64,000 nt of DNA from Hymenopus coronatus (GCA_030762935.1 CM060896.1:9409001-9473000), one strand, 5' to 3'; shown: positions 33,568 through 45,424, numbered from the stretch's first letter. Translations and numbers: made by a program. The notes: a model not told the origin generated them from the sequence alone.

Positions 33568-34345
33568 GTAAATAAAGGAATAAGCTGGGATAAACCGACA
33601 TTCATATGTTTTAAAATGTGGTTGCTATGGTGTTGAAACCCGTTTCTTTGTGTGGCCAAACGTTGACAAGTTCCAGAATGAGAAAAGTTTAGGTATTTTA
33701 AAACTGAAATCAATAACAAGGAATGTATCGAAAACGGCCAGCTCCACGAAAAAAATGTATATGACATAAATTGTTTGTTTTATCGAGATTTTTTGTACTG
33801 TACGTACTGTACTGTACGTTTTTTTCTAGCTCTTATGGTTTACCAGTTATGCAAAATTCACTAAAAATCATCCAGAATAAAGAGGTCTTCAGAGTCAAAG
33901 GGTAGTTTAAAGTAAATTATTAGTTTTGGGAATTAATGATAAGGATTTCTTTCCCAGAAAATTCCAGATATAATTTTATTTGTCATGTAAATATCTTTAA
34001 TATACGACATTTTAATCAAAACCATTAGAGCCATTTTGGAGAAAACCAAAATGTTCGAAAATTTTTCCTTATAAAGGTTAGTTGGGGGGTGGGGGATTTT
34101 CTTGAAAACCTTGAGGCTTCCTTGAAAGATACTAAGCTTAAATACCAAATTTGGTATTTTACCGACTCTTCGTTTTTGAGTTATCGTGTTCACGGACACA
34201 CACATGGACCTTTTTCTAATTTTTTTTTTGATACAGGGGTTCCCAAAACGTACATTTCGGTGAAATCTCGGTATGGAATTTTGGGTGCAATACAATACCT
34301 TCTCTATACTCTATGTTCATAGTAAGTGTAGAGAAAGTAAAAAGT
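33568..34345 (-). repeat. H repeat, reverse, rearranged
   Basis: It begins in the AATAAAGGAATAAGC module, has a local GTACTGTACGTACTGTACTG expansion at 33795-33820 and a break at 33900-33946, then runs to GTAGAGAAAGTAAAAA. Confidence 0.78.
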
Positions 34346-34765
34346 TCATGAATACAGGAATCTTGACCATGTTGACTAAATATCATACTTTGAGGTACTA
34401 AGATAACAAATAAGGTATTTTAACTCTGGTGTGAATAGAGGAAAAGTCTTCATTCGTATCGAATTTTATACAAATGTATATAACCCGTAAGGATGAAACC
34501 CGTATGGAAACACTTGACCGTCGTATTAGCATCCTCTATGCATTTAACGCCTTACCTCTCATCGCATGAAAACCCGGGAACCCGTCCAATTTGAACACAT
34601 TCATATTACCCTAAGAACACGGAGATGGGCTGCGTGCACTGGAGCCATTTTCTGAGGATATTCATAGCATTAACACGAAGTGGCCAGAAAATAAGAGAAG
34701 CTGAAATTTTGGGAAATCTGGTAATTTTAGGATTATTATATTTCAACACCATGAACACCATAATC
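34346..34765. other. Non-repeat sequence, no gene recognised
   Basis: Less AT-rich than the flanks near 34500-34640; no frame longer than about 60 codons and no motif recognised. Confidence 0.35.
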
Positions 34766-34854
34766 TTAAATATCTGATGTGTTGCATTCACATGACTTTC
34801 TCTACCTGTTGTGCAAACAAACTATTCTTACAAAATATTCTTTTTCCAACTCCA

Positions 34855-35885
34855 ATGGCTGTCCCAGAAGTACCCGATCTAACAAAGAAAGCCAAAAATG
34901 TTGGAGAAAAACATCTTTATTTCACTTCATAGTCTCCTTTCAGCTCGATACACTTTTCCCAGCGATGTTCAATAGCTTCGATACCCTGTTTATAGTGAGA
35001 ACTATCGAGGTCTGCAAAATAGCCATCAATTGCAGACTCCACCTCTTCATTGCTGGCAAATCTTCTACCATCAACGCATTTCTCCAAGTTTGGAAACAGA
35101 AAATAATCAGAGGGGGCTAAATCTGGCAAATAGGGTGCATGAGGAAGCAATTCGAACTTTAACTCATTGATTTTGGCCATGGCGATAATGGACGTGTGAA
35201 CTGGTGCATTGGCTTGATGAAACGAAACTTTCTTTTTCGCTAAATGCAGCCGTTTTTGCTCGATTTCATCACTCAAATATTGTAACAAGTTCGCATAATA
35301 TTCGCCATTGATTACTTTTCCTTTTTTGACATAATGGATGAAAATTATCCCCCGTGCGTCCTGGAAAACTGACGCCATGTCCTTGCCTTCAGAAGGAACT
35401 GTCTTCACCTTCTCTGGAGCCGATTCTCCCCTTCCAATCTATTGTTTTGATTGTTTCTTCGACTCAGGTGTGAAGTGATGGACCCAGGTTTCATCCATTA
35501 TTATGAATCGATGCAAAAACTCAGCTTTATTGCAGCGAAACATTGCCAAACACTCGACTGAAACATACTCACGACGCTGTTTTTGTTCTATTGTGAGCAA
35601 ACGCGACACCCACCTTACACACAACTTTCTCATATACAAATTTTCAATGAGTATGAGATGTACAGAACTTTTTGAAATGCCTGCAATGTCTGCTAGCCCG
35701 CGCACTTTCAGGCGACGGTCATACAATACCATTTTGTGGATTTTCTTTACAATTTCTGGACTGGTGACCTCATTTGCTCGACCACTGCGATGTTCGTCTT
35801 GGCAGCTCGTACTTTTTACCAGTGTTGTTATTTGAAACAACAACCGCTATCTATACGTGAGGTCGGGCACTTCTGGGACAGCCAT
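34855..35885 (-). mobile_element. Mariner transposon with both terminal repeats
   Basis: The ends at 34855-34877 and 35863-35885 are inverted repeats of about 22 bp (TGGCTGTCCCAGAAGT at each end, with one mismatch in the next bases). Length is 1031 bp, slightly short of a typical 1.3-kb mariner, and part of the N-terminal transposase sequence appears lost. Confidence 0.9.
34917..35843 (-). pseudogene. Mariner transposase, single stop, altered catalytic residue
   Basis: One minus-strand frame runs from about 35843 to 34917 with a single in-frame TAG at about 35440 (SKKQSKQ-stop-IGRGESAPE). It reads EHRSGRANEVTSPEIVKKI (end of DNA-binding domain), a second HTH (LKVRGLADIAGISKSSVH), and IIMDETWVHHF (first catalytic Asp). 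Then HQANAPVHTS, where the family normally has HQDNAPVH, so the second Asp is Ala. YLPDLAPSDYFLFPNLE holds the third Asp. Apart from the stop and this change it is well kept, suggesting a fairly young insertion. The enzyme would be inactive. Confidence 0.9.
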
Positions 35886-36172
35886 CGTAATCATGCTAAA
35901 CGAGAAGAACATTAACACAACTGTTTCCTTATACCGACATACTAGGCTAAAGCGATGGTCAAATGTTTTAAAAGCCGATCGATATGTAAACAACTGAACT
36001 TGAATTTGTTCAGAAAAGCAAAAGAGAGATGAAACGAAAGGTGACACCGTTTCAGAAGATGCTTAGTTTAAAATTGAAACCAACATCAAGGAGTGTCCCA
36101 GGAACGGTCAACTGTGCAATAAAATGTACGACTATATGACATAAATTGTGTGTTTTAACGAAATCTTCATTT

Positions 36173-37067
36173 TTACTTTCTCCATACGCACTATGTGCAT
36201 AGTGTTTAGAGAAGGTATTCTAATGCACCCAAAAATTCGATACCGAGATGTCACCGGAAATACACGTTTTGGAACCCCCTGAATCCAAAAAAAGCATTTT
36301 TATAAAAAGTGTCCGTATGTGTGTCAGTGTGTCTATGAACACGATAACTCAAAAACGAAAAGTCGGTAAAGCACCAAACTTGGTATTTAAGTTTAGTATC
36401 TTCCAAGGATTCGACACGAAGATTTTGAGAAAAATCCCCCCACCCCAAACTACCCTTTACAAGGAACTTTTTTCGAAAAAAGTTGATTTTCTTAAAAATG
36501 GCTCTAACGATTTTGATTAAAATATCGTATATTAAAGATATTTAGCTGACAAATAATATGTATATCTTGAATTTTCTGGGAATAGCTTCTAAAGACCTTT
36601 TTATTCTGGATGAATGTTGCTTAATTTGGCATAACTGGTAAACCGTAAGAGATAGACAAAAACTTACTATACAAAAAATGTAGGTCTTGTTAAAATACAC
36701 AAGTTATGTCATATACATTTTTCTCGTGGAGCTTACAGTTTTCGAGGTATTCATTGTTATTAGTTTCTGTTGTGAAGTACTTATACTTTTCTCAGACTGG
36801 AGTGTGCGGTTTTCTTTTGTTCTATTCCTGGCCAAGAAAAGAAGGGATTTGTAATGACAATCCCATAACGCCAGCTTTTAAAACATTTGACTATGGCTTT
36901 AGCCTAGTGTATTCCCTTATGTTTTCCTACTTATAAGCTATTAAGTAATAAGAACATTGTGCTAATGAGTATCTCAATTAGCAAGATGCAGAAAGAAGAA
37001 TAATCTTATGTAAGAAGTTTGTAGAACAGCTAGAGAAAGTCATGTCAGTGTAACACATCAGATTTTT
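36173..37067 (+). repeat. H repeat, forward, full length
   Basis: From TTTACTTTCTCCATACGCAC to TGTAACACATCAGATTTTT; its 3' half belongs to the CTATTCCTGGCCAAG subfamily. Confidence 0.9.
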
Positions 37068-37106
37068 AATTTTTGAGCTATGCTATCTACAGACATATAC
37101 AGACCT

Positions 37107-37968
37107 TTTAAAAAAAATCTTATGTGTTCCATTCACATGACTTTCTCTACTTCTGTGTAACAAATTATTGTTAGTAAACTTATTCTTCTATTTACTTCAA
37201 GCTAATCGAGAAAAAATTAGCAGAAATAGTCTTATTACTTGCTTCCTTGTAAGTAGAAGCGAAATAAGGGAGTACCATAGGTTAAAGTGAAGTCACAAGC
37301 TGGTTACTAGGTGACTGAAGTTCCTTTGTTTGTATGGACACGAGTTGACAAATTCCTGTATGAGAAAAGCACAAGTTTCTCAAATCTGAAACCAAAAGCA
37401 AGGAATATCTCAAAAACGATCAATTCCTCGAAAAAAATGTATATAACATAAATTTTGTGTTTTAATGTGCTCTACATTTTTTGTGTGTTAAGTTTTAGTC
37501 CATCTCTTACGGTTTAGCAGTTATGCAAAATTCTTCCAGAATAAAGTAATCTTCAGAGGCTATTCCCAGAAAATTCAAGATATGCATATTATTTGTCAGG
37601 TAAATACATTTAGTATACAATATTTTAATCAAAATCGTTAGAGCCATTTTTGAGAAAATCAAAATGTTCGAAAAAAGTTCCATGTAAAGGGTAGTTGGGG
37701 GTGGGGAGATTTTCTTGAAAATCTTCGTGCCGCATCCTTGGAAGATACCAAACTTAAATACCAAGTTTGGTATTTAAGGGTCTTTTCGTTTTTGAGCTAT
37801 GCTGTCCACAGACACACACACATACACACGCACCTTTTTCCGAAAATGCTTTTTTTTAGATTCAGGGGGACCCAAAACATGTATTTCCGGTGAAACCTGG
37901 GTATCGAATTTTTGGGTGCAATACAATACCTTCTCTATACACTTTGTACATAGTACGTGTAGAGAAAG
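37107..37968 (-). repeat. H repeat, reverse, full length
   Basis: From AAAATCTTATGTGTTCCATT to TGTAGAGAAAGTTACA, with GGGGGTGGGGAG at 37697-37708 and the CA core at 37810-37830. A scrap of another copy (CTATCTACAGACATATACAG) lies just before it at 37080-37104. Confidence 0.9.
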
Positions 37969-38075
37969 TTACAAGCCTCCAGAATTAATATCAATACTAT
38001 ATGTATACATGAAAATAATTTATAGGGTTCTAGAGAAAGTCGTGAAGCTGTAACACATTCTGTTATTGGATTGAC

Positions 38076-38094
38076 GGGGGGGGGGGGGGGGGGG
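38076..38094 (+). repeat. Run of 19 G
   Basis: An uninterrupted G homopolymer between TTGAC and TTCACG. Confidence 0.9.
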
Positions 38095-38179
38095 TTCACG
38101 TATCCTGTAAATACAAAATATTGGATTACACAAATTCTCAGTAATCAATATCGCTTCATTGAGATGTTATAAAGGTAGT

Positions 38180-38612
38180 TAAAAAAAAAAAAAACACACA
38201 CACTCACTCACTCTCAGTCTCTCACACTCTCCCACTCTGACTCTCTCACATTCCCAAACTCTCATTCACTCTCTTACACTCACTCTCACTCTTCTCTCAC
38301 TCTCACACTCACACTCTCTCACTCTCACTTTCTCTTATATTCTCTCTTACTCACTCACATTCACTCTCTGTCTCTCACAATCTCTCACTCTGACTTTCTC
38401 ACATTCCCAAACTCTCATTCACTCTCTTACACTCACTCTCACTCTTCTCTCACTCTCACACTCACACTCTCTCACTCTCACACTCACACTCTCTCACTCT
38501 CACTTTCTCTTATACTCTCTCTTACTCACCCACATTCACTCTCAGTCTCTCACAATCTCTCACTCTGACTCTCTGACGTTCTCAAACTGTCTCACACTCT
38601 CTCTCTCTCCAA
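38180..38612 (+). repeat. CTCACT-rich low-complexity tract
   Basis: A polypyrimidine-rich array of CTCACT, CTCTCACA and ACTCTC words. A longer block (CTCACATTCCCAAACTCTCA) recurs about 155 bases apart, showing local duplication. Confidence 0.9.
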
Positions 38613-39005
38613 CTATTGCACAAACAATCCCAAACCTCTGTGAACAGCAAAGTTAAATGTTCCAAAAGCAAATCCATAAAACTGTACGATAGGTTTCCAT
38701 TTGAGAAAAAGTGGTAAGAGCATGTGGTGAAGTGACATGTGGCAGTCAGCACCTGGCTAAGCAAACGCCGGCCGCGACACCTGGATCTCAATATCGGTCC
38801 AATAACTTAACTTGGTGCTTCTTCACCAGCTGGACGGGAAGTGTTGCACAGGCGGAAGCAGTTGCAAGTCTTTATTTTAATTTCCCCTTCCGGGTCCCCG
38901 CCCCTATCGCTCTCATGCTGACATCGTCCACACCCGGCCAGAGCCGAGAGCACCTGACCGTCCCGCAGGTCGCAGGTTCCTTCCGTAGCGAGATCTGCAA
39001 CTCCA
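38613..39005. other. GC-rich island, no gene named
   Basis: From 38760 on it is clearly GC- and CpG-richer than the window (GCCGGCCGCGACACCTGG, CCCCGCCCCTATCG). Both strands have open frames running into the SINE-C head. I do not recognise a protein. Confidence 0.3.
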
Positions 39006-39300
39006 TCCCTCCGTGGTCGAGCGAGCCCACTCCTCACCGGGAGGTCCTGGGTTCGACTCCCGGCTGGGGCGGGCAATTTTTCTTTGAACAGAATTATTCC
39101 CTATCCCACATAAAGTCTGGAAGTGTGAATGTGTGTGTTTATGTGTATTTGTGTGTCTGTGTGTGTGTTTGTTTGTGTGTGTGTGCGTGTGTGTTTAGAT
39201 TAGCCTAATGTTGTAAACTTACAGTAATACAAGTTGCTTCAAAAGTGAACGTCCCCGATATGACCATTCAAGTTAAAGGGCGCTATGCAAATGAAACAAT
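39006..39300 (+). mobile_element. SINE-C copy
   Basis: tRNA-like head CCTCCGTGGTCGAGCGAGCC with B-box GGGTTCGACTCCC, a GT-rich middle at 39130-39195, and a 3' part with GATATGACCATTCAAGTTAA. The 3' part resembles the end of SINE-E (GATATGACCAACCACGTTAA), so the two families seem to share a tail. Confidence 0.65.
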
Positions 39301-39424
39301 TAAAGAAACAAATACAAAAACAAAAACACGGACTGCGCTGGCAGTCAATTTGGGCGCATTGTAGCAGTTTCCTCTTCCTACACAAACCGGTAGTTACAAT
39401 ATTGAACTCTGATCAGTTGCAGGG

Positions 39425-39718
39425 AATTGGCCATAAAAGTGGTTTGATTGGCAATCAGGGAAGTTTCTGTTGCATAAAGGCTCATTAGTGTTTAATTGGC
39501 GATAAAAGCGGCTTTGATTGGCAATCAGGGAAGTTCTGTTGCATAAAGGCCCACTAGTGTTTAATTGGCGATAAAATCGGCTTTGATTGGCAATCAGGGA
39601 AGTTTCTGTTGCATAAAGGCCCACTAGTGTTTAATTGGCGATAAAATCGGCTTTGATTGGCAATCAGGGAAGTTTCTGTTGCATAAAGGCCCACTAGTGT
39701 TTAATTGGAGATTATTCT
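39425..39718. repeat. ~70-bp tandem repeat, four units
   Basis: GATTGGCAATCAGGGAAG recurs at 39446, 39516, 39585 and 39655 with GCATAAAGGCCCACTAGTG and TTTAATTGGCGATAAAA between. Confidence 0.93.
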
Positions 39719-39835
39719 CTGATCAGATTTGATCAGCGGATTTTTACTAGTTAAGTGGCTTGACTACCTATCAGGTGCGTATTTGGGGATTGAAAAATTA
39801 AACTGTACTTGCATTAACTTTTGCTCTCAAGGCAC

Positions 39836-39880
39836 GTGCTGTGCCATATGTAGTAAAAGCGGGCGTTAAACACTAACAAC
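39836..39880 (+). mobile_element. SINE-B tail fragment
   Basis: Only the GTGCTGTGCCATATGTAG and AAAAGCGGGCGTTAAACACT end of the family. Confidence 0.7.
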
Positions 39881-39883
39881 AAA

Positions 39884-40075
39884 TCTGATGTGTTCCATTC
39901 ACATTATAGTTAAAAAGCTTAATACTTTCTTGTAAGTAGAAGGGATATCATGGAATACACTAGAGTAAAACAGTAAATATTTTAAAAGCTGGTTGCCATG
40001 TGAATGAAATTCGTTTCTTTGCTAGCAGTTGACAAATTCGCGTATGTGGAAAGTTTCAGGTATTTTAAAACTGAA
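39884..40075 (-). repeat. H repeat, reverse, deleted first third
   Basis: AAATCTGATGTGTTCCATTC, then an internal deletion, to TTTTAAAACTGAAT. Confidence 0.75.
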
Positions 40076-40082
40076 TATTTAA

Positions 40083-40955
40083 AAAATCTGATGTGTTCCA
40101 TTCACATGACTTTCTCTACGTCTCTGCAAAAAAGTGTAGTTAATAAGCTTATACTTCTATTTGCTTCATGCTAATCGAGAAACATTAGCAGAAATAGTCT
40201 TATTACTTGCTTCCTTGTAAGTAGAAGCGAAATGAGGGAGTACTACCATAGGTTAAAGTGATAGTCAAAAGCTGGTTGCAATGTGACTGAAGTTCCTTTG
40301 TTGCACAGGAGTTAACAAATTCCTGTATGAGAAAAGTGTGTTTTTCAAAGCAGAAACGAAAAACCCAGAATATCTTAAAAATGCTCAACTTCAGGAAAAA
40401 CATGTGTATGACATAAGGTATGTATTTAATCGGGAGCTACATTTTCTGTGCAGTAAGTTTTTGTCCATGTCTTACGGTTTAGCAGTTATGCACAATTCCG
40501 TAAAATTCATCCAGAATAAAGTAGTCATCAGAGGCTGTTCTCACAAAATTCAAGATATACATTTTATTTGCCAGGTAAATATCTTTAATATACGATATTT
40601 TAATCAAAATCGTTAGAGCCATTTTTGAGAAAATCAAAATGTTCGAAAATTTTTCCATGTAAAGGGTAGTTTGGGGAGGGGGATTTTCTTGAAAATCTTC
40701 GTGTCGTATCCTTGGTAGATGCCAAACTTAAATACCAAGTTTAGTATTTAACGGTCTTTTCGTTTTTGAGCGATACTGTCCACAGACACACACACACACA
40801 CACACGGACCTTTTCTTCCGGGTTTAGAAAATGCTCTTTTTGGAATCAGGGAGTCCTAAAACATGCATTTCCGGTGAAATCTCGGTATCGAATTTTTGGG
40901 TGGAATACAATACTTCCTTTATAGACTATGTACATAGTACGTATAAATAAGGTAA
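40083..40955 (-). repeat. H repeat, reverse, full length
   Basis: From AAATCTGATGTGTTCCATTC to ATAAATAAGGTAAAAATGG, with the CA core at 40788-40804. Confidence 0.9.
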
Positions 40956-40956
40956 A

Positions 40957-41484
40957 AATGGTCAACTTCACAAAAAAAATGTGTATGACATAAATTGTGT
41001 GTTTCAACGAGGTCTACATATTTTATGTAGCAGCTTTTGTCTATCTCTTACAGCTTACTAGTTATGCAAAATCCAGCAAAATTCATCCAGAATAAAAAGG
41101 TCTTCAGAGGCTATTCCCAGAAAATGCAAGACATACATTTTATTTGCCGTGTAAATATCCTTAATCAAAATCGTTAGAGCCATTTTTGAAAAAACCAAAA
41201 TGTTCAAAAATGTTTCCATGTAAAGGGCAGTTTAGGGAAAGGGGGATTTCCTCAAAATGTTTGTGTGCATCCTTGGAGGATACTAAATTTATATACCAAG
41301 CTTGTTATTTTACCTATTTTTGGTTTTTGAATTATCGTGTTCAGAGACACACGGACCTTTTTCTAAAAATGTTTTTCACTATATTCAGAGGACCCTAAAG
41401 CGTCTATTTCCGGTGAAATCCGGGTTTCGAAATATTGGGTGGAATACAATACTTTCTCTTTATATCATGTGCAGAGAAAGTAAA
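40957..41484 (-). repeat. H repeat, reverse, last two thirds, tandem
   Basis: It begins in the GTCAACTTCACAAAAAAAAT module straight after the previous copy and ends GCAGAGAAAGTAAAAAC. A head-to-tail partial tandem. Confidence 0.82.
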
Positions 41485-41485
41485 A

Positions 41486-41590
41486 ACGTAAAAGGAACTC
41501 AAGTCTGATAAAGAGGCATTTGAGAAAAATTAAGCAGTGTTTCACGCCCAGTATAGAATGGGACGCTGAGAATCACAATAGTTGAAGTTC
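41486..41590 (+). mobile_element. SINE-A 3' fragment
   Basis: GGAACTCAAGTCTGATAAAG to ATAGAATGGGACGCTGAGAA; the GTCCATAAATAA end is eroded. Confidence 0.75.
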
Positions 41591-41749
41591 ATCTCCACTT
41601 TTTTCCTTCGGGCATATTGAGCATCCTTTGGGCACTTGAAGCCCACTTAACCTGTCTAGTCAATAGTCTATCCTTTAAAACGTATAAATGACTTTCTACC
41701 GACTTCAATTAAGAAAATATTAATACAAACTACAGTAACTCTGTATTTA
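41591..41749. other. Sequence upstream of LINE end
   Basis: No feature recognised; it may be eroded LINE. Confidence 0.3.
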
Positions 41750-42475
41750 CTAACCTAACTGAAAATTTGACTCTAAGAATCCAACGGGCTCAGAATACGT
41801 GTGTACGCTTTGTATGCAATCACCGCCGATTTGATCATGTTACAGCATCACTCAAAACACTTATATGACTCCAGCTTAGGGATAGAAGAAATTTATTATT
41901 TCTCTATCAACTCCTTTATTATCGCATTCCAAACTATTTAATGTTCGCTTCAAATATCTTTCTGACGTCATAATCGAGAAACTCGCTCACGACGCTCTTT
42001 CCTTCTTGCTATACCTGCTTATCATACAACTTTCTATTAACATCATTTACAATAGGTTTAGCACGTCTTTGGAATTCCCTCCCTGAAGACGTAAGGGACT
42101 GCCAGAACGTTATACTGTTCAAGCAGAAAATTAAGGCACACATTTGTATTCTGCCGCTGTATTAAAATGATAAATACTTTCATTTATTGTTATTAATATT
42201 TTATGTGCTGGCAAGTATTAAGAAATTCAATTGTAAATATCACTAATATGGGTTTCAACCTAATGAATATTTCACTAAAATAATTTTGTTTATAGTTTTT
42301 TCTTTTCATTTCAGTATGCAGCTTTTTATATGTTTTTATTAAGTTGTATAGAATTCTATTTTTGTATCATCGTATCATTGCTGTATTAAATTTAATGTAT
42401 TGCCTGGTAGAGTGGAAGAGAAGGCCTTGTGGTCTTAACTCCAACCAGGATAAATAAATAAATAAATAAGCCTTT
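41750..42475 (+). mobile_element. LINE 3' end (RT C-terminus and tail)
   Basis: The plus strand reads LTLRIQRAQNTCVRFVCNHR, RFDHVTASLKTL, LQLRDRRNLLFLYQLLYYRI, and LARLWNSLPEDVRDCQNV, the C-terminal part of a CR1/jockey-type RT ORF. The 3' UTR ends GGTCTTAACTCCAACCAGGA and then (AAATAAAT)n, a typical LINE tail. A stop and small frameshifts mark it as dead. Confidence 0.85.
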
Positions 42476-42682
42476 CAAAAGTTACCACAAATAAACATAA
42501 CCTACAAAATTTCTTCGTAACCTAGTTCTTCTTTCCTTTGTGTTTGATAATGACTGTATAGCCCTAGTCAACCGTTTTCGGTGATTCGATACGAAGATTA
42601 AGGATGAAATGCAAGTTGTAACGAAAACAAGGTTTTGGAAATCGGAGGTAATAAATACAGTTATTCCTGTTAATTGTTTCTT
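42476..42682. other. Sequence between LINE and SINE
   Basis: Nothing recognised. Confidence 0.35.
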
Positions 42683-42820
42683 CCGGGTTTAGAAAGTTGC
42701 GCTAACGGCAGAAATTACCGGCGTTGGTGAATATGGCCCTCTCACTCTAACCGAGATTCGAACTCACAACGTCCTGAATGTGAGGCAGACACGCATCCGC
42801 ACACCACAGAGCCAACGTTA
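42683..42820 (-). mobile_element. SINE-E related fragment
   Basis: The minus strand has GTGTGCGGATGCGTGTCTGC and TGTGAGTTCGAATCTCGG (B-box), then diverges. Head region only. Confidence 0.65.
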
Positions 42821-43012
42821 CACATTCATTCTCGGTGCAACGAAACCAAATCGACCGTCATTTGTTTAAAAGCGCGTCTCTCTATGCTGGTCTTGAAATT
42901 CAATATTCTTCACATGACATCACAAGAAACAACCGAAAGAGCGAAGGCACCTCACCCGCGTGACTTTCTCTATTCCCCACGCACGTAAAATGTGTAACTT
43001 CTAGAACGTATA
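42821..43012. other. Sequence between repeats
   Basis: No gene recognised; CACCTCACCCGCGTGACTTTCT near 42950 may be an H end scrap. Confidence 0.3.
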
Positions 43013-43260
43013 TTAATTTCCATATATGTACTATGTATATAATGTATAGAGAAGGTATTGCATTACACTCAAAATTCGATACCGAGATTTCACCGGAAAT
43101 ACATGTTTTGGTTCCCCCTGAGTCCAAACAAGCATTTTTAGAAAGAAAAATGACCGTGTATATGTGTCTGTGGACAGCATAGCTCAAAAAGAAAACACCA
43201 AACTTGATAATTACATTCAGTATCTTCCAAGGATGCGACAGGAAGATTTTCAAGAAAATC
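43013..43260 (+). repeat. H repeat, forward, first quarter
   Basis: Palindromic end with TATGTACTATGTATATAATG, to the GGATGCGACAGGAAGATTTT module, then a switch to reverse sequence. Confidence 0.8.
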
Positions 43261-44302
43261 TAAATAAGGGCGTAGCATAGGTTAAAGTGATAGTCAAAAG
43301 CTGGTTGCTATGTGACTGAAGTTCCTTTGTTTGTATGGACAGGAGTTGACAAATTCCTGTATGAGAAAAGTATAAGGTTTTCAAAGCTGAAACCAAAAAC
43401 AAGGAATATCTAAAAAAAAAACGATCAACTCCTCGAAAAAAATCTGATGTGTAACATTCACATGACTTTCTCCATATCCCTGCAACAAATAATTCTTAAA
43501 AAACTTATACTTCTATTTACTTTATGCTAATCAGAAAAAATTAGCAGAAATAGTCTTATTACTCGCTTCCTTGTAAGTAGAAGCGAAATAAGGGACAACC
43601 GTAGGTTAAAGTGATAGTCAAAATCTGGTTGCTATGTCAATGAAGTTCCTTTGTTTATATGGATAGGAGTTGACAAGTTCCAGTATGAGAAAAGTATACG
43701 TTTTTCATAGCAGAAACCAAAAATAAGGAATGTCACAAAAACGACGAACTCCACGAAAAAAATGTATATAACATAAATTGTGTGTTTTAATGTGCTCTAC
43801 ATTTTTTGTGTAGTAAGTTCTTGTCCATCTCTTACGGTTTAGCAGTTATTCAAAATTTAGTAAAATGTATCCAGAATAAACTACTCTTCATAGGCTATTC
43901 CCAGAAAATTCAAGATATACATTTCATTTGTCAGGTAAATATGTTTAATATCCGAAATTTTAATCAAAATCGTTAGAGCCATTTTCGAAAAAAGTTCCAT
44001 GTAAAGCGTAGTTGGGGGTGGGGGATTTTTCTCAAAATCTTCGTGTCGCATCCCTGGAAGATACTAAACTTAAATACCAAGTTTGGTATTTTACCGACTT
44101 TTCGTTTTTGAGTTATCGTGTTCACAGACACACGGACACACACACAGACACACACATACACGGACCTTTTTGTGAAAATGCTTTTTTTGGATATTGGAGA
44201 CCCTAAAACATATATTTCCGGTGAAATCTCGGTATCGAATTTTTGGTGGAGTGCAATACTTTCTCTATACACTATGTACATACTGTGTATGGAGAAAGTA
44301 AA
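43261..44302 (-). repeat. H repeats, reverse: inner piece then full copy
   Basis: Positions 43261-43437 are an inner reverse piece. A full reverse copy runs from AAATCTGATGTGTAACATTC (43440) to GTATGGAGAAAGTAAAAATG (44302), with GGGGGTGGGGG at 44013-44023. Confidence 0.85.
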
Positions 44303-44303
44303 A

Positions 44304-44785
44304 ATGTATATAACATAAATTGTGTGTTTTAATGTGCCCTACATTTTTTTGTGGTAAGTTTTTGTTCATTTCTTACGGTTTAGAAGTTATACGAAATTCA
44401 TCCAGAATAAAGTAGTCTTCAGAGAGTATTCCCAGAAAATTCAGGATATACATTTTATTTGTCAGGTAAATATCTTTAATATACGATATTTTAATCAAAA
44501 TTGTTGGAGCCATTTTTGAGAAAATCGAAAGTTTCGAAAAAAGTTCCATGTAAACGGTAGTTGGGGGTGGAGGATTTTCTTGAAAATCTTCGTGTCGCAT
44601 CTATTGGAAGATACCAAAGTTAAATACCAACACACACACGGACCTTTTTCCAAAAATGTTTTTTTTTATGGATTCAGGGGGATCCAAAACATGTATTTCC
44701 GGTAAAATCTCGGTATCGAATATTTGGGTGCAATACAATACCTTCTCTATACACTATGTACATAGTACGTGTAAGGAAAGTAAAA
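44304..44785 (-). repeat. H repeat, reverse, last half
   Basis: It starts ATATAACATAAATTGTGTG, as after a break in the middle of the element, and ends GTGTAAGGAAAGTAAAAA. Tandem with the previous copy. Confidence 0.83.
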
Positions 44786-45422
44786 AAGCATTTTTGGAAA
44801 AAGGTCTCTGTGTGTGTCTGAAGACAGCATAGCTCAAAAACGAAAAGACCGTTAAATACCAAACTTGGTATTTAAATTTGGTATCTTCCAAGGATGCGAC
44901 ACGAAGATTTTCAAGAAAATCACCCCACGCCCAACTACCCTTTACAAGGAACCTTTTTCTCAAAAATGGCTCTAACGATTTTGACTAGTATATTGTATAT
45001 TAAACATACTTACCTGACCAATAAAATGTATACCTTAAATTTTCTGGGAATAGCCTCTGAAGACTACTTTATTCTGTATGAATTTTACGGAATTTTAAAT
45101 AACTGTTAACCCGTAAGAGATGGACAAAACCTTAACGCACAAAAAATGTAGAGCACATTAAAACACACAATTTATGTTATATACATTTTCTGATACAGGA
45201 ATTTGTCAACTGTCCATACAAACAAAACAACCAGCTTTGGACTATCACTTAAACCTGTGGCACTCCCTTGTTTCACTTCTGCTTACAAGGAACCAAGTAA
45301 TAACACTATTTCTGCTCATTTTTTCTCGATTAGCATGAAGTAAATAAAAGCTTACTTTTTTTAACAATAATTTGTTACAGAGATGTAGAGAAAGTCATGT
45401 GAATGGATCACATTAGATATTT
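44786..45422 (+). repeat. H repeat, forward, missing palindromic end
   Basis: Starts AGCATTTTTGGAAAAAGGTC; ends GATCACATTAGATATTTTT. Confidence 0.82.
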
Positions 45423-45424
45423 TT

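Larger units (their letters stand above)
34766..36172 (-). repeat. H repeat, reverse, split by mariner
   Basis: The start ATCTGATGTGTTGCATTCAC runs to about 34854. A complete mariner intervenes, and the H modules (CATGCTAAACGAGAAGAACA and AACACACAATTTATG-like, reversed) resume at 35886. Confidence 0.78.

Noticed and set aside
38807..39076. 89-residue Arg/Gly-rich minus frame
   Set aside because: It runs through the SINE-C tRNA-like head and a GC-rich tract; openness on both strands reflects composition.
39425..39718. CRISPR-like array
   Set aside because: The ~70-bp units are continuous tandem repeats without unique spacers, in a eukaryotic context.
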